From assembly GCA_964475955.1 (NCBI GenBank), contig CAYYZY010000092.1, positions 1 through 29,665 of the forward strand: DNA of 29,665 nt, read 5' to 3'. Both the position numbers and the translations under genes were made by a program. This document shows, in pieces, positions 1-7,688 of this stretch (positions are counted from its first letter, which is position 1; the number at the start of each line of letters is the position of its first letter). This DNA comes from DATKZH01 sp964475955. GTDB lineage: Bacteria; Planctomycetota; Planctomycetia; Pirellulales; Thermoguttaceae. The notes below the pieces were generated by a model. That model searched no databases and had not been told where the DNA came from. It saw only the letters and a program-made list of their open reading frames with translations.

Positions 1-750
1 AAGCAACCAGAAATCCCGCCACACGGGCGGCTCTTCCTTCACGGCCGCCAAGAAGGGGCGCATTTCCTCGGGCTGCAGGAATCGCTCGCGCGATGTCTCC
101 CGGAACCGTTTCACGTTCTTGCAGGGATTCGGGCCCGTGTAGCCGATCTCGTGGGCCTTGGCGTACATAGCGGAGAGGAGGGCACGAGCGCGGTTTGCGA
201 GGTAGGGGCCGTGCTCCTCCCCGAGCTTTCGATGCCACCGGGCCACCTCGGCGGTCGTCAGGTCGGCCACCCGCCGGTTGCGCAGCCGGCCCATGTGTTT
301 CTCGAACTTCCGCTCGTCCTCCGCCCACGTCTTCTTGTGGGCCTTGGCGTGCGCAAGCCAATGATCGAACAGGTCTTGGAGGGTGGGGGCTTCCCGTTCA
401 CGACGGCGCACGGCCGCGACTTTGACTCCCTTGCCCAACTCGGTCAGCACCTCGATCGCTTGGCGTCGGGCTTGCTCCACGGTCATTACGGGGAACGTCC
501 CCAGCTTGTACCGACAGGGCCGCCCCGCCACCTTGCGGTAGACGGCAAACGTCTTCCTCCCCTTGGACGTCACCCTCAGGACGAGACCCGGGACCTTCGA
601 GTCCCGATACTGGGTGCGCCCCTTGGCGGGCGGCTCGATGTCTTCGATGCGCCGCTTCGAGAACGCGAACGGCTCGACCGCCTTGCTCGGGGCTACCTCC
701 GGATCCGTCGTCGGCGCTCCCGATGGGCGGTTTCTCCGGGCTTTTGCCAT
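1..750 (-). CDS. Tyrosine-type site-specific integrase, C-terminus outside window
   Basis: The minus-strand frame is open from the ATG at 750-748 to the window edge, giving 250 residues without a stop. Residues about 34-108 match the N-terminal arm-binding domain (DUF4102 type) of P4-like integrases: D50-S-K-V-P-G-L-x-L-R-V, then G-x-K-T-F and K-L-G-T-F-P with an A-R-x-x-A helix. Residues about 121-225 form the SAM-like core-binding domain (T-L-Q-D-L-F-D-H-W at 123-131, N-P-C-K-N-V at 208-213). The catalytic domain with R-H-R-Y residues lies beyond the window, so activity cannot be judged. Family knowledge: such integrases insert elements at tRNA 3' ends. A tRNA 3' fragment lies 170-220 bp upstream of this gene, which fits. 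The gene reads away from that site into the element. Confidence 0.93.
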   Translation of the reverse strand, partial: MAKARRNRPSGAPTTDPEVAPSKAVEPFAFSKRRIEDIEPPAKGRTQYRDSKVPGLVLRVTSKGRKTFAVYRKVAGRPCRYKLGTFPVMTVEQARRQAIEVLTELGKGVKVAAVRRREREAPTLQDLFDHWLAHAKAHKKTWAEDERKFEKHMGRLRNRRVADLTTAEVARWHRKLGEEHGPYLANRARALLSAMYAKAHEIGYTGPNPCKNVKRFRETSRERFLQPEEMRPFLAAVKEEPPVWRDFWLL

Positions 751-777
751 GATTTACAACCGTTTGACAGGCTGCGC

Positions 778-833
778 GGGGCTACCCTGGGGCTACCTTT
801 CGCATCAAAACACGTCAAATCGGGGGTAGCCCC
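778..833. repeat. Three 9-bp GGGGCTACC sites upstream of the integrase
   Basis: GGGGCTACC occurs at 778-786 and 789-797 (11 bp apart, about one helical turn) and inverted at 825-833. TTTGAC motifs also recur nearby (763-768, inverted near 813-818, and near 892-897). They lie between the integrase start and the attachment site. This is the usual place for arm-type integrase or excisionase sites and for the integrase promoter. The role is inferred; the repeats are seen directly. Confidence 0.5.
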
Positions 834-926
834 GTCGAAGAGAGTATCGCCGTAACCGCTTTGCTTGTCAACACCTATCAAACATCGCGCATTTGACGAT
901 CACTAGGCGAAACTACCCCGAATGAG

Positions 927-970
927 ACTGGGGGTCAAAAGGTCGCAGGTTCGAATCCTGTCGCCCCGAC
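927..970 (+). other. 3' tRNA remnant, attachment site of an integrated element
   Basis: The stretch ends with a full T-arm and 3' acceptor strand: T-stem GCAGG, loop TTCGAAT, T-stem CCTGT, acceptor CGCCCCG (962-968) and discriminator A969. No CGGGGCG partner strand is present 60-90 bp upstream, so the 5' half of the tRNA is missing and this is not a working gene. A perfect intrinsic-terminator stem follows at once. This is the pattern expected at the distal end of an element inserted in a tRNA gene: the 3' end duplicated as the att core and the intact tRNA at the other end, left of the window. tRNA identity is not determined because the anticodon arm is not clear. Confidence 0.75.
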
Positions 971-976
971 ATCGTA

Positions 977-1009
977 AAGCCCGACGCAATAAGGGGTTGC
1001 GTCGGGCTT
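977..1009 (+). terminator. Hairpin terminator behind the tRNA remnant
   Basis: A perfect 13-bp stem (AAGCCCGACGCAA at 977-989, its complement at 997-1009) encloses a 7-nt loop. The downstream T-tract is weak (TCTCTGTT). Its position 7 bp behind the tRNA 3' end suggests it is the original terminator of the tRNA gene, and so chromosome rather than element. Confidence 0.7.
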
Positions 1010-1488
1010 CTCTGTTAGGTCGTGGGCAGAAGAGACGGCGGTGCACCTTGGGTGCACCCTGACCGCCTCCCTTGGCCCGGACGGCTCTCGCTCTGCTTGG
1101 AGGTGCGGATGCTGGCCCGCCGGCAGGAAATACCGCTTCCGAGCCCCGGCTGCAATCAATATTCCGCCGCCATAGACTTCCGGAGTGACCCGCGTCCCAC
1201 TGCGTCTTCCACCGGGGCAGGTTCCGGATTCGTACCGGCACGCTGGCCAACTCACCTCCTGCACCGCTGGGGATGTCTGATGTGAGACTCGTCGGTATCG
1301 GCATCGGCAACTGCCGAAGCATCGGAGGAGGGCTGGCTTGGATCGATCTCGAGAAGAACGCTGCCTGCTTCACGGTCAATCGGCCGGAGGCTGGCGGGTC
1401 GACGGTCGCCAGGGCGCGGGTAAGTAATGTCCCTGTGTCGTGTCTCGGCTACGTCGACTGTGAAACCGGATGCAAGCTCGCCGCCATG

Positions 1489-1538
1489 GTCGCTTTTCGC
1501 TCCGCGAAAAGACGTTGGTTCGCGGAGCGAACCACGAC
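1489..1538 (+). repeat. 50-bp double-hairpin dispersed repeat, copy 1
   Basis: The unit holds two adjacent hairpins: CTTTTCGCTCCGCGAAAAG at about 1492-1510, and a second around TTCGCGGAGCGAAC. The same 50-bp unit appears inverted at 4426-4475 with only a few differences, including two in the linker and a compensating-looking pair in the outer stem. It lies in a non-coding gap, so it behaves like a REP/BIME-type dispersed element. Confidence 0.8.
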
Positions 1539-1559
1539 ACTGATCGCCCGAAATCGTTA

Positions 1560-1601
1560 GGGGACCGCCCCACTCGCAGGGCGAAGATCGGGGCGGTCCC
1601 C
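1560..1601. terminator. 12-bp inverted repeat downstream of esterase gene
   Basis: GGGGACCGCCCC (1560-1571) and GGGGCGGTCCCC (1590-1601) form a perfect 12-bp stem with an 18-nt loop. It starts 36 bp past the esterase stop on the minus strand. No T-tract follows on that strand, so it may be a factor-dependent terminator or 3'-end stabiliser rather than a classical intrinsic terminator. Confidence 0.5.
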
Positions 1602-1637
1602 CGTTTGGCATCTCCTCAGCGGCCCGACTTTCGGCGG

Positions 1638-3185
1638 CTACTTCGCCCAATCGTCGGTGCGGAACGGCGAGGCGGGCAGGCCGGCGCTGTTGTAGAGGTT
1701 GCAGGTTGGGTTGTTCGCCCAGGCGTAGCGGACCGCGACCGGGTCGTCGACCTTGGGGCTGGAGACGACGACCGTGTCGCCCTCGATCCGGGCGTCGGCG
1801 AAGACGAACTGCCGGTCGTCGCCCGCGATGGCGAATCCCTTCAGTTTGCCGCCCCGGGCGACGAGGCCGTCGCCGACGTGGTCGAACTCGAGGACGATCT
1901 GGCCGTCGCGCTTGCGCATCGAGTGGTAGATCGGGCCGCTGTAGACGATATCCCTACCGTAAGTCGTCCCCAGGGCCCACAGGGCGAGGCGCTTGCCCAC
2001 GTCCTGCTTGTTCTTGGGGTGGATGTCGTCGGCCTCGCCGACGTCGATGGTGATGGCCATGCCCGTGTTGGGGACGGCGAGCGTTTCGAGCATCTCCTCC
2101 TGGACGATCACCCAGCCGCTGGTTTCGACCGGCTCCTTCTGCGGCGCGCGGAAGTTGGGAAGCTGCACCCACTCGAAGGGGAAGCAGCCCTGGTCCCACA
2201 CCTCGCGCCAGTTGCCGATCATCGTGGCAAGCTGAAGTCCGTACAGATGCGGCGTGCCCCTGCCCGCGTTGCTCTCGCCCTGGTACCAGATCGCGCCGCG
2301 AATCGCGTACGGGACCAGCGGGGCGATCATGCCGTTGTAGAGGTTGGCCGGTCGGTGCGGGCTGACCTTGGGATCGACCGGCGCCCGGGGCCGGCGCGGC
2401 GGCCGCTTCCCCGCCGCCTTGGCTGCCGCGGCCCGCTCCTTCCAGGCGGCCAGTTGCTTCTCGTAGCGGGCCTTGGCGGCTTGGGGGTGGTAGGACGCGA
2501 TCCGCTTTTGCCAGTCCTCGAGTAAGGCCTCGAGTTCGGGATGGGCCTTTGGGGCCTCGATACTGGTCCAGGCCTCGACCGGCGTGCCGCCCCACGAGGA
2601 GTTGATCAGCCCGACGGGGACGTCGAGCTCCTCGTGCAGCTTGCGCCCGAAGAAGTACGCGGTGGCCGAGAAGCTCCCGACGGTGTCCGGACTGCACACC
2701 TGCCACTCGGCGTTGCAGCGTTCCTGGGGCTTTTCGGCCGTTTTGCGCTCGACGGTGAGCATGCGGATGCGCGGATGATCGGCCGCCGCCTTCTCCTGGT
2801 CGAAATGGGCCGAGCGGGAGACGGTCATCGCCATGTTCGACTGGCCCGAGCAGAGCCACACTTCGCCGACGAGCACGTCGGCGATCTCGATCGTGTTGTC
2901 TCCCTTGATGGTCAGCTTGTGCGGCCCGCCCGCTTCGAGGGGCTCGAGCCGGACCGACCACTCGCCGTCGGCATCGGCGGTTGCCGTCTTGGTCTGATCG
3001 CCGAGGGTCACGGTGACCTTCTCGCTCGCGTCGGCCCAGCCCCACACGGGGACGGCCATCTCGCGCTGCAATACCATGTGGTCGGCGAACATCGCCGGCA
3101 CGGTCACGTCGGCCGCGGCCGCGGTCGCCAGGCCGGCGAGCACGAGGCATCCCAGAAGCAGCTTCAAGCACAGGCGGTTACGCAT
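1638..3185 (-). CDS. Sialate O-acetylesterase family protein (SGNH/SASA fold), secreted
   Basis: A 515-residue protein with an N-terminal Sec signal (basic start, hydrophobic core, cleavage near A-A-A-D at 23-26). The nucleophile motif G-Q-S-N-M is at 114-118 (Ser116). W-Y-Q-G-E-S-N at 300-306 is the second family block. D387-I-H389-P fits the catalytic Asp/His pair. The order and the usual insert between blocks match sialate O-acetylesterases, which remove acetyl esters from sialic acids and, in environmental bacteria, often from other acetylated sugars. A basic, proline-rich helical insert spans about 236-275. It is the last gene of the minus-strand glycan run, 191 bp after the GH43-like gene. 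The exact ester substrate cannot be read from sequence. Confidence 0.9.
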   Translation of the reverse strand: MRNRLCLKLLLGCLVLAGLATAAAADVTVPAMFADHMVLQREMAVPVWGWADASEKVTVTLGDQTKTATADADGEWSVRLEPLEAGGPHKLTIKGDNTIEIADVLVGEVWLCSGQSNMAMTVSRSAHFDQEKAAADHPRIRMLTVERKTAEKPQERCNAEWQVCSPDTVGSFSATAYFFGRKLHEELDVPVGLINSSWGGTPVEAWTSIEAPKAHPELEALLEDWQKRIASYHPQAAKARYEKQLAAWKERAAAAKAAGKRPPRRPRAPVDPKVSPHRPANLYNGMIAPLVPYAIRGAIWYQGESNAGRGTPHLYGLQLATMIGNWREVWDQGCFPFEWVQLPNFRAPQKEPVETSGWVIVQEEMLETLAVPNTGMAITIDVGEADDIHPKNKQDVGKRLALWALGTTYGRDIVYSGPIYHSMRKRDGQIVLEFDHVGDGLVARGGKLKGFAIAGDDRQFVFADARIEGDTVVVSSPKVDDPVAVRYAWANNPTCNLYNSAGLPASPFRTDDWAK

Positions 3186-3269
3186 CCGTCACACTCCTTC
3201 ATCGGGGACTCTGAAACGTGGGTGAAGACTCAGACGCCAGCGCGCACCGGGCGGCGGCTTTCCCGTTCC

Positions 3270-3328
3270 GTAGCAGGCACACTCCGTGTGCCGTTCGCGC
3301 CCTGCGGAGCAGGGAGTGTGCCTGCCAC
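3270..3328. repeat. 59-bp nested palindromic repeat
   Basis: The ends form a 16-bp inverted repeat with one mismatch (GTAGCAGGCACACTCC and its complement). Inside are two tight hairpins: GGCACAC-tcc-GTGTGCC and CCCTGC-gga-GCAGGG. It fills much of the gap between the GH43-like stop and the esterase start. It reads as a dispersed structured repeat; only one copy is in this window. Confidence 0.7.
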
Positions 3329-3376
3329 TTCCGAGGCTCTATTCTCGCACTCCTCGACGCCCGTGCAAGGGGCGGC

Positions 3377-4381
3377 CTAGCGCTTGCCCGGCCAGCTCCA
3401 GCTCTTGAGGTCATCGCTCCAGGCGACCGCGAGCGAGGCGTGGCCGTGGGCGCGGTGCATGGCCAGGCCGGCGCGGGAGGAGCCGTGGAAGAACATCAGG
3501 TACCGGCCCACGCGCGGCTCGTCGCACAGGTCGAGCACGACGGCCGCGGTCAACCGGCCCTGCGCCCACGGCCAATGGGCCTGGCCGAGCGCCAGCGGCG
3601 GGCCTTCGTCGCGCCAACGGCGCAGATCGGGCGATCGCTTGATGCCGACCCCGTTTCGGGGGCTGTGGATGAGCACGTACTCGTCGCCGTCGACCAGCAC
3701 GCAGGCGTTCTCGCCCGCCGGGGTGTGGCCCACGTAGGTCCACGTTTTGAGGTCGCGCGACCAAGACATGCTCACGCCGTTCTGCTTGTAGAAGCACCAC
3801 CACCGGCCGGGCACGTCCTTGTCTTCGAACAGGTAGGGGTCGATCATCCGGCCCATGTCGGCCCGGGCGACGTCGGGGCCCTTCACCCCCAGCAGCTCGG
3901 CCGGGCCCCAGTGGCGGAGATCCGGGCTGCGCATGATCCAAATCCGCGAGTCGCGCGTGCCGAACGTCTCGTTGTTCGGCGTGGGGTACGTTTGCAGGCA
4001 GAGCACCCACTCGCCGCCGAAGCGGACCACGTTGCCGGGCGACGCGAAGTTGAGGTTGCGGTCGCGTGGCGTGAGCAGCTCGGGCTCGGTCCAGTCGCGC
4101 AGGTCGGTGCTTCGGCTGTGCCCCAGATACCAGAAGGCCCCCTCCCGCTCCATGCGCGCCACCGTGAAATAGAGGTGGAAGAGCCCGTCGTGGTAAATCG
4201 CCGCCGGGTCGCGGTAGGCCGTCTCCGCGTCGCCGCGGAAGAGGATCGGCGACTCGAGCGCGGCGAAGTCGATGGGCGCGCCGTCGTCGGCCGCTACCGA
4301 GGCGCAGGGACACAAACACGCACACAGAAGGACCGCCTGGAGGAGGAGCGGGGGAGTCTTTCCGGTTGTGGCAGGCATCAT
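3377..4381 (-). CDS. Secreted GH43-like five-bladed beta-propeller glycosidase
   Basis: I chose the ATG at 4381 (334 residues): GAGGAA lies 8 nt upstream, and the product then begins directly with a Sec signal (L-L-L-Q-A-V-L-L-C-A-C). A farther upstream ATG at 4423 would abut the 50-bp repeat. Residues 56-71 (Y-R-D58-P-A-A-I-Y-H-D-G-x-F-H-L-Y) are the first-blade motif of GH43/GH32/GH117-type propellers with its Asp base. Later blades repeat S-x-D-L-R-x-W (for example S-T-D-L-R-D-W, S-P-D-L-R-H-W, S-R-D-L-K-T-W, S-P-D-L-R-R-W). Family membership is firm at fold level. The sugar cleaved is unknown, and I could not assign the other two acidic residues with certainty. It lies between GH106 and esterase genes, which supports a glycan-degrading role. 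Confidence 0.78.
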   Translation of the reverse strand: MMPATTGKTPPLLLQAVLLCACLCPCASVAADDGAPIDFAALESPILFRGDAETAYRDPAAIYHDGLFHLYFTVARMEREGAFWYLGHSRSTDLRDWTEPELLTPRDRNLNFASPGNVVRFGGEWVLCLQTYPTPNNETFGTRDSRIWIMRSPDLRHWGPAELLGVKGPDVARADMGRMIDPYLFEDKDVPGRWWCFYKQNGVSMSWSRDLKTWTYVGHTPAGENACVLVDGDEYVLIHSPRNGVGIKRSPDLRRWRDEGPPLALGQAHWPWAQGRLTAAVVLDLCDEPRVGRYLMFFHGSSRAGLAMHRAHGHASLAVAWSDDLKSWSWPGKR

Positions 4382-4425
4382 GGCGTCAGTTCCTCGCGCA
4401 GTGAAGGATCGAGACTTCAACAAGG

Positions 4426-4475
4426 GTCGTTGTTCGCTCCGCGAACAAGCGTCTTTTCGCGGAGCGAAAAGCGAC
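4426..4475 (-). repeat. 50-bp double-hairpin dispersed repeat, copy 2
   Basis: Inverted copy of the unit at 1489-1538, with only a few differences. It lies 45 bp upstream of the GH43-like start, in the gap behind the GH106 gene. Both hairpins are kept, as expected if RNA or DNA structure is under selection or if insertion was recent. Confidence 0.8.
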
Positions 4476-4496
4476 TATCGCGACAGAAGCCGTAGG

Positions 4497-4519
4497 GTGG
4501 GTCGAGGTACGAGACCCAC
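4497..4519. repeat. GTGGGTC...GACCCAC small palindrome
   Basis: A 7-bp perfect stem with a 9-nt spacer in the GH106 to GH43 gap, 22 bp from the 50-bp repeat. The wording resembles short dispersed palindromes common in environmental genomes. Only one copy is seen here. Confidence 0.4.
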
Positions 4520-4565
4520 GCGCATCTCCATCCGTCTATCCACCATCCATCCATCTCTCTTGCGA

Positions 4566-7559
4566 TCATTTCCCCTCACCGCCAGTTTCCTCATCCCCAC
4601 CCTCTCCCGGCGAAACCGCGGGCCTCTCGGTCGCCTCCCACGCGATACGGACCGGCCCCAGGAGGCCGGAGGGCACCAGGCGCTTCTCGCGCATGCGTTC
4701 GTAGTGCGTCGTGGGGACCATGCGCGTGACGCGATCGGCCGCATCGAGCGGGGCGTCGCCGACGATGCGGTTGTGCCACAGGTTGGCCACGCGGACTTCG
4801 AGCCGATTCTCGCCGGCTCGCAGCGAGCCGGCAACGTCGACCCGATACGGCGGGTGCCAGGCGACGCCGAGCGGCTGCCCGTTGAGACGCACCTCGGCCA
4901 CTTCGTGCAGTTCACCCAGGTCGAGCGTCGCGCCGCGGCCGGGGTCGCGGCCGGGGTCGCGGCCGGGGTCGGCCAGCTCCGCCGGGCAGTCGAACGTCGT
5001 GCAGCAGGTGGCGATGCCGCTGAAGTGCCGCACGCCCGGGTCGGCGTGTTCGGTCCACGAGATCAACCGATCGAGCGTAACCTTCGCCGGGGCGCCGCGA
5101 TCTGCGGGGAAGGAGAGTTCCCAAGGGCCGTCGACTGGTAGCGGTTTGTTGACGGGGTCGACCTCCCGTCGACCGCTAAACAGGTCGACGTGCCGCCGAG
5201 CGCTTAGCGGGGATTTGGTGGGTTTCGTGGGAAAGACGACGAACACCGATGCCAGCGGGGCGAGCCGGATGCGCACCTCGACGCCCGCGCTGGTCTCCCG
5301 GGGGAACCGGTAGGGATCGACCTCCGCAGGCGTTACCTGGCCGGTCACCGGGTCCCAAAGCTCGCAAGGGCGGCCGTCGATATGGAACGTGACCGGCACG
5401 TCGACCGGCCACGTCGCCCGATTGACCACGAAGAAGATATCGGCCTCGGGCGTGCGCCGATGCACGAGCCGCAGGGGGGCCTCGTCGCGGAACTGCCAGG
5501 CCGGCCGGTTCGCCCTCGCGCGGAGGATCGGCACGAGCCGGGCGTAGTCGTGCCGGGGGAGAGTGACCAGCCGGCGGTCTTGCCGCAGCGCGTCGGCGAG
5601 GGTGCGGAGTTGCTCGTCGCACACGGGGTAGTCGGCCAGGCCGGGGCAACACGTGGGCATCTTGCCCGCCCAGACGACGGCGGCCCCGTCGCGGAGCAGG
5701 TCGCGGATCTTGGAGAGCGTCGCCCGGGGCATGGCGCCGTCCGGCGCGGGGACGACGTAGAGGAGTTGGTACGCGGCTCCCGAATCGAGCACCAGGCGGC
5801 CGCCGCGCGCGTGCATGCGGTTCTGCACCAGGTCGTCGCCCACGTAGTCGAAGGCGAACTGCTTGGAGCGGCGGGCCAGGTCGTCGTCCTTCGGCGCGGC
5901 CCAGAGTTCGCCCTCGGCCGTGCGGAACGTATGGTAGACGGCCACGTGCGCCACGTTCTCGCCCGACTGGAGGAGGAACGAGCACCGGGCCAAGTAGTCG
6001 AAGAAGGGCCGGGCCACCGGCCACCAGGTCTGGCAGAGGTTGAGGTGCGGCCCGGCGTTGTGCACCCAACCCGGGCACCCGGCTTCGGCGGGCGAATACT
6101 CGGAGACGGCCATCGTGAGGTAATTGCCGCCGAGGAGGAAGGCCTCGTCGGCCCGGGCCTTCATGCGCCGGGGCGCGATGGCGAAGTGGTTGCCCGTCTC
6201 GGTGAACGACTCCAGGCCGACGAGCCGCCTGCCGTACGCGTGGGCGGCCGACGAGGCGATCTTGACGTAGCTGCGTCCCCCCATCCAGAACTCGCCCATC
6301 GGGACGTGGACCGCCCCCAGCCCTTCGATCAGGTCGTTGGGAAGCGCGTGGCCCGGGCCGCCGCCCGACTCCGCCTCGAAGGCGAGCCCCCGCTGGCGGC
6401 ACCACCGGCTGATCCGCCGATAGTGCGTTTCGACGATCAGCTCGCTCACCGTGGTCCGCAGGTCGTGGAGGAACCGCCGCTCGATTTGGGTGAGCCCCGG
6501 GTCGGTCCGGGCGGCGTGGAAGCGGTCGTCGTCGACCGACACCAGCGCCGGCAGGTGCGGCACGGGGTCGTAGCCGCGGCGCTTGCGGAACTCGCGGCGG
6601 AAGCCGGGCGTCCAAGTGGGCTTCCCCAGCTCCCAACTGTCGCAGTTGAAGCCGTCGAACGCCGTGTTGCGGAAGTCGCCGAGCCGGGCGAGCATCGGCT
6701 CGGCCACCATGCCGAGTTGGAGGTCGGTGCCGTCCGGGCTGAGGTGATCGTGGTGCAGCCCTTCGCCCGACGGGCTGGCCGACATCACCTCCGCTCCCGA
6801 CGGCTGGGAGAAGAACGAGTACAACGTCCAGTCGCCCTCGGGCACGTGCCAGTCGAGGGTCCGCTCGTCGGTGACCCGCTCGGTGAGATCGACCACCCGG
6901 GGGGCGGCCTCTTCGGCCCGCGAGACGGCCAGCACGAACGCCTCGTCGCCGCGCAGGGCTTCGAGCGCCGGCCGGTCTTGGGGCGAAATCGGGATCCGGT
7001 CGCGATAGGCGCTCGGCCCGCGGATCGGCTTCGAGGCGGCCCAAGCCACCACCTGCGACGACGTCTCCGGCTCGACCCACGGCCCGCCCGCGTTCCACCC
7101 GCTCCCCAGACGGCTGCGGCAGATGAGCCCCAGCCGGCCGCACTCGGCCACAATGTGGGCGAACATGTCGAGCCACTCGGGGCTCATGAAGGGGATATCG
7201 CGGACGTGGGCCGTGCGGGCGTCGCGCGGCATGGCCAGCGTGTCCTTGATCGTCACCCCGCCGAACCCGGCCGCCTTGAACGCCTCGAGCTGCCGGGTGA
7301 TCTCCTCCCTGGTGAACGCACTCCCATGGCACTGCCACCAGCACTGCACCCGGGAGATCGGCGGCGGATCGCGGAAGCCCTCAACCAGCCCGACCGGCTC
7401 GCCCGGCTTGAACAGCCCCAGTGCCCGCGTGGGACCGGCCGCTTCGGTCGAGGCGGCAACACCGGGCTCAGCACCTTCACCTTCCTCCGCTGCACCAAGC
7501 GCGTTGGCGACCGCCATCAACCAGGCGGCCAGGAGGAAAGACGCGGGGAGTCGAATCAT
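4566..7559 (-). CDS. GH106-family alpha-L-rhamnosidase-like protein, secreted
   Basis: The start is the ATG at 7559 (997 residues), with a GAGG ribosome site about 8 nt upstream and a Sec signal at 1-23. The longer upstream frame lacks a signal. Residues about 61-105 (F-R-D-P-P-P ... C-W-W-Q-C-H-G ... E-E-I-T-R-Q-L-E-A-F-K-A-A-G-F-G-G-V) are the GH106 TIM-barrel opening. Mid-protein blocks F-D-G-F-N-C-D-S-W-E, A-E-S-G-G-G-P and P-M-G-E-F-W, then W-W-P-V-A-R-P-F-F-D-Y-L-A-R-C, follow the family order. The C-terminal 100 residues are a galactose-binding-like domain ending S-G-L-L-G-P-V-R-I. GH106 enzymes release terminal alpha-L-rhamnose from plant or algal polysaccharides. A 36-bp in-frame repeat encodes D-P-G-R three times near the C-terminal domain. 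Size and domains look complete. Confidence 0.88.
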   Translation of the reverse strand: MIRLPASFLLAAWLMAVANALGAAEEGEGAEPGVAASTEAAGPTRALGLFKPGEPVGLVEGFRDPPPISRVQCWWQCHGSAFTREEITRQLEAFKAAGFGGVTIKDTLAMPRDARTAHVRDIPFMSPEWLDMFAHIVAECGRLGLICRSRLGSGWNAGGPWVEPETSSQVVAWAASKPIRGPSAYRDRIPISPQDRPALEALRGDEAFVLAVSRAEEAAPRVVDLTERVTDERTLDWHVPEGDWTLYSFFSQPSGAEVMSASPSGEGLHHDHLSPDGTDLQLGMVAEPMLARLGDFRNTAFDGFNCDSWELGKPTWTPGFRREFRKRRGYDPVPHLPALVSVDDDRFHAARTDPGLTQIERRFLHDLRTTVSELIVETHYRRISRWCRQRGLAFEAESGGGPGHALPNDLIEGLGAVHVPMGEFWMGGRSYVKIASSAAHAYGRRLVGLESFTETGNHFAIAPRRMKARADEAFLLGGNYLTMAVSEYSPAEAGCPGWVHNAGPHLNLCQTWWPVARPFFDYLARCSFLLQSGENVAHVAVYHTFRTAEGELWAAPKDDDLARRSKQFAFDYVGDDLVQNRMHARGGRLVLDSGAAYQLLYVVPAPDGAMPRATLSKIRDLLRDGAAVVWAGKMPTCCPGLADYPVCDEQLRTLADALRQDRRLVTLPRHDYARLVPILRARANRPAWQFRDEAPLRLVHRRTPEADIFFVVNRATWPVDVPVTFHIDGRPCELWDPVTGQVTPAEVDPYRFPRETSAGVEVRIRLAPLASVFVVFPTKPTKSPLSARRHVDLFSGRREVDPVNKPLPVDGPWELSFPADRGAPAKVTLDRLISWTEHADPGVRHFSGIATCCTTFDCPAELADPGRDPGRDPGRGATLDLGELHEVAEVRLNGQPLGVAWHPPYRVDVAGSLRAGENRLEVRVANLWHNRIVGDAPLDAADRVTRMVPTTHYERMREKRLVPSGLLGPVRIAWEATERPAVSPGEGGDEETGGEGK
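4935..4970. repeat. Three perfect 12-bp tandem repeats inside the GH106 gene
   Basis: The unit GCGGCCGGGGTC is repeated three times without change. On the coding (minus) strand it gives three D-P-G-R units just before the C-terminal beta-sandwich. Because the unit is a multiple of three, copy changes would alter linker length without breaking the frame. Confidence 0.85.
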
Positions 7560-7688
7560 CGTAGGCCTCGTTTTCCGTCTGGTTGACAACTGCCGGCGGC
7601 GACCGAGCCGTGGGAGGATCGTCGAGGCGGACCCGGACAAGCCGGTCGACGCACGCGGTTCGCGCGGGCGTCGCGCCGGGGCGTCGGC

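Larger units (their letters stand above)
1010..1637. other. Gene-poor stretch between attachment site and esterase gene
   Basis: About 630 bp with only short open frames that overlap on both strands and look like no family I know. It holds the 50-bp double hairpin at 1489-1538 and a strong inverted repeat at 1560-1601. The peptide reading through the tRNA remnant on the minus strand (ending G-A-T-G-F-E-P-A-T-F) is the familiar spurious product of an antisense tRNA T-arm and is not a gene. Confidence 0.6.

Noticed and set aside
901..970. Complete tRNA gene
   Set aside because: The T-arm and 3' acceptor are present, but no pairing 5' acceptor strand or clear D- and anticodon arms are found upstream.
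935..1264. Minus-strand 109-codon frame ending G-A-T-G-F-E-P-A-T-F
   Set aside because: This ending is the translated antisense of a tRNA T-arm, a frequent false gene call.
5382..7586. Plus-strand open frame of 734 codons opposite the GH106 gene
   Set aside because: It is antisense to a well-supported gene, rich in Arg, Val, Asp and Gly, and lacks any family motif or convincing ribosome site.
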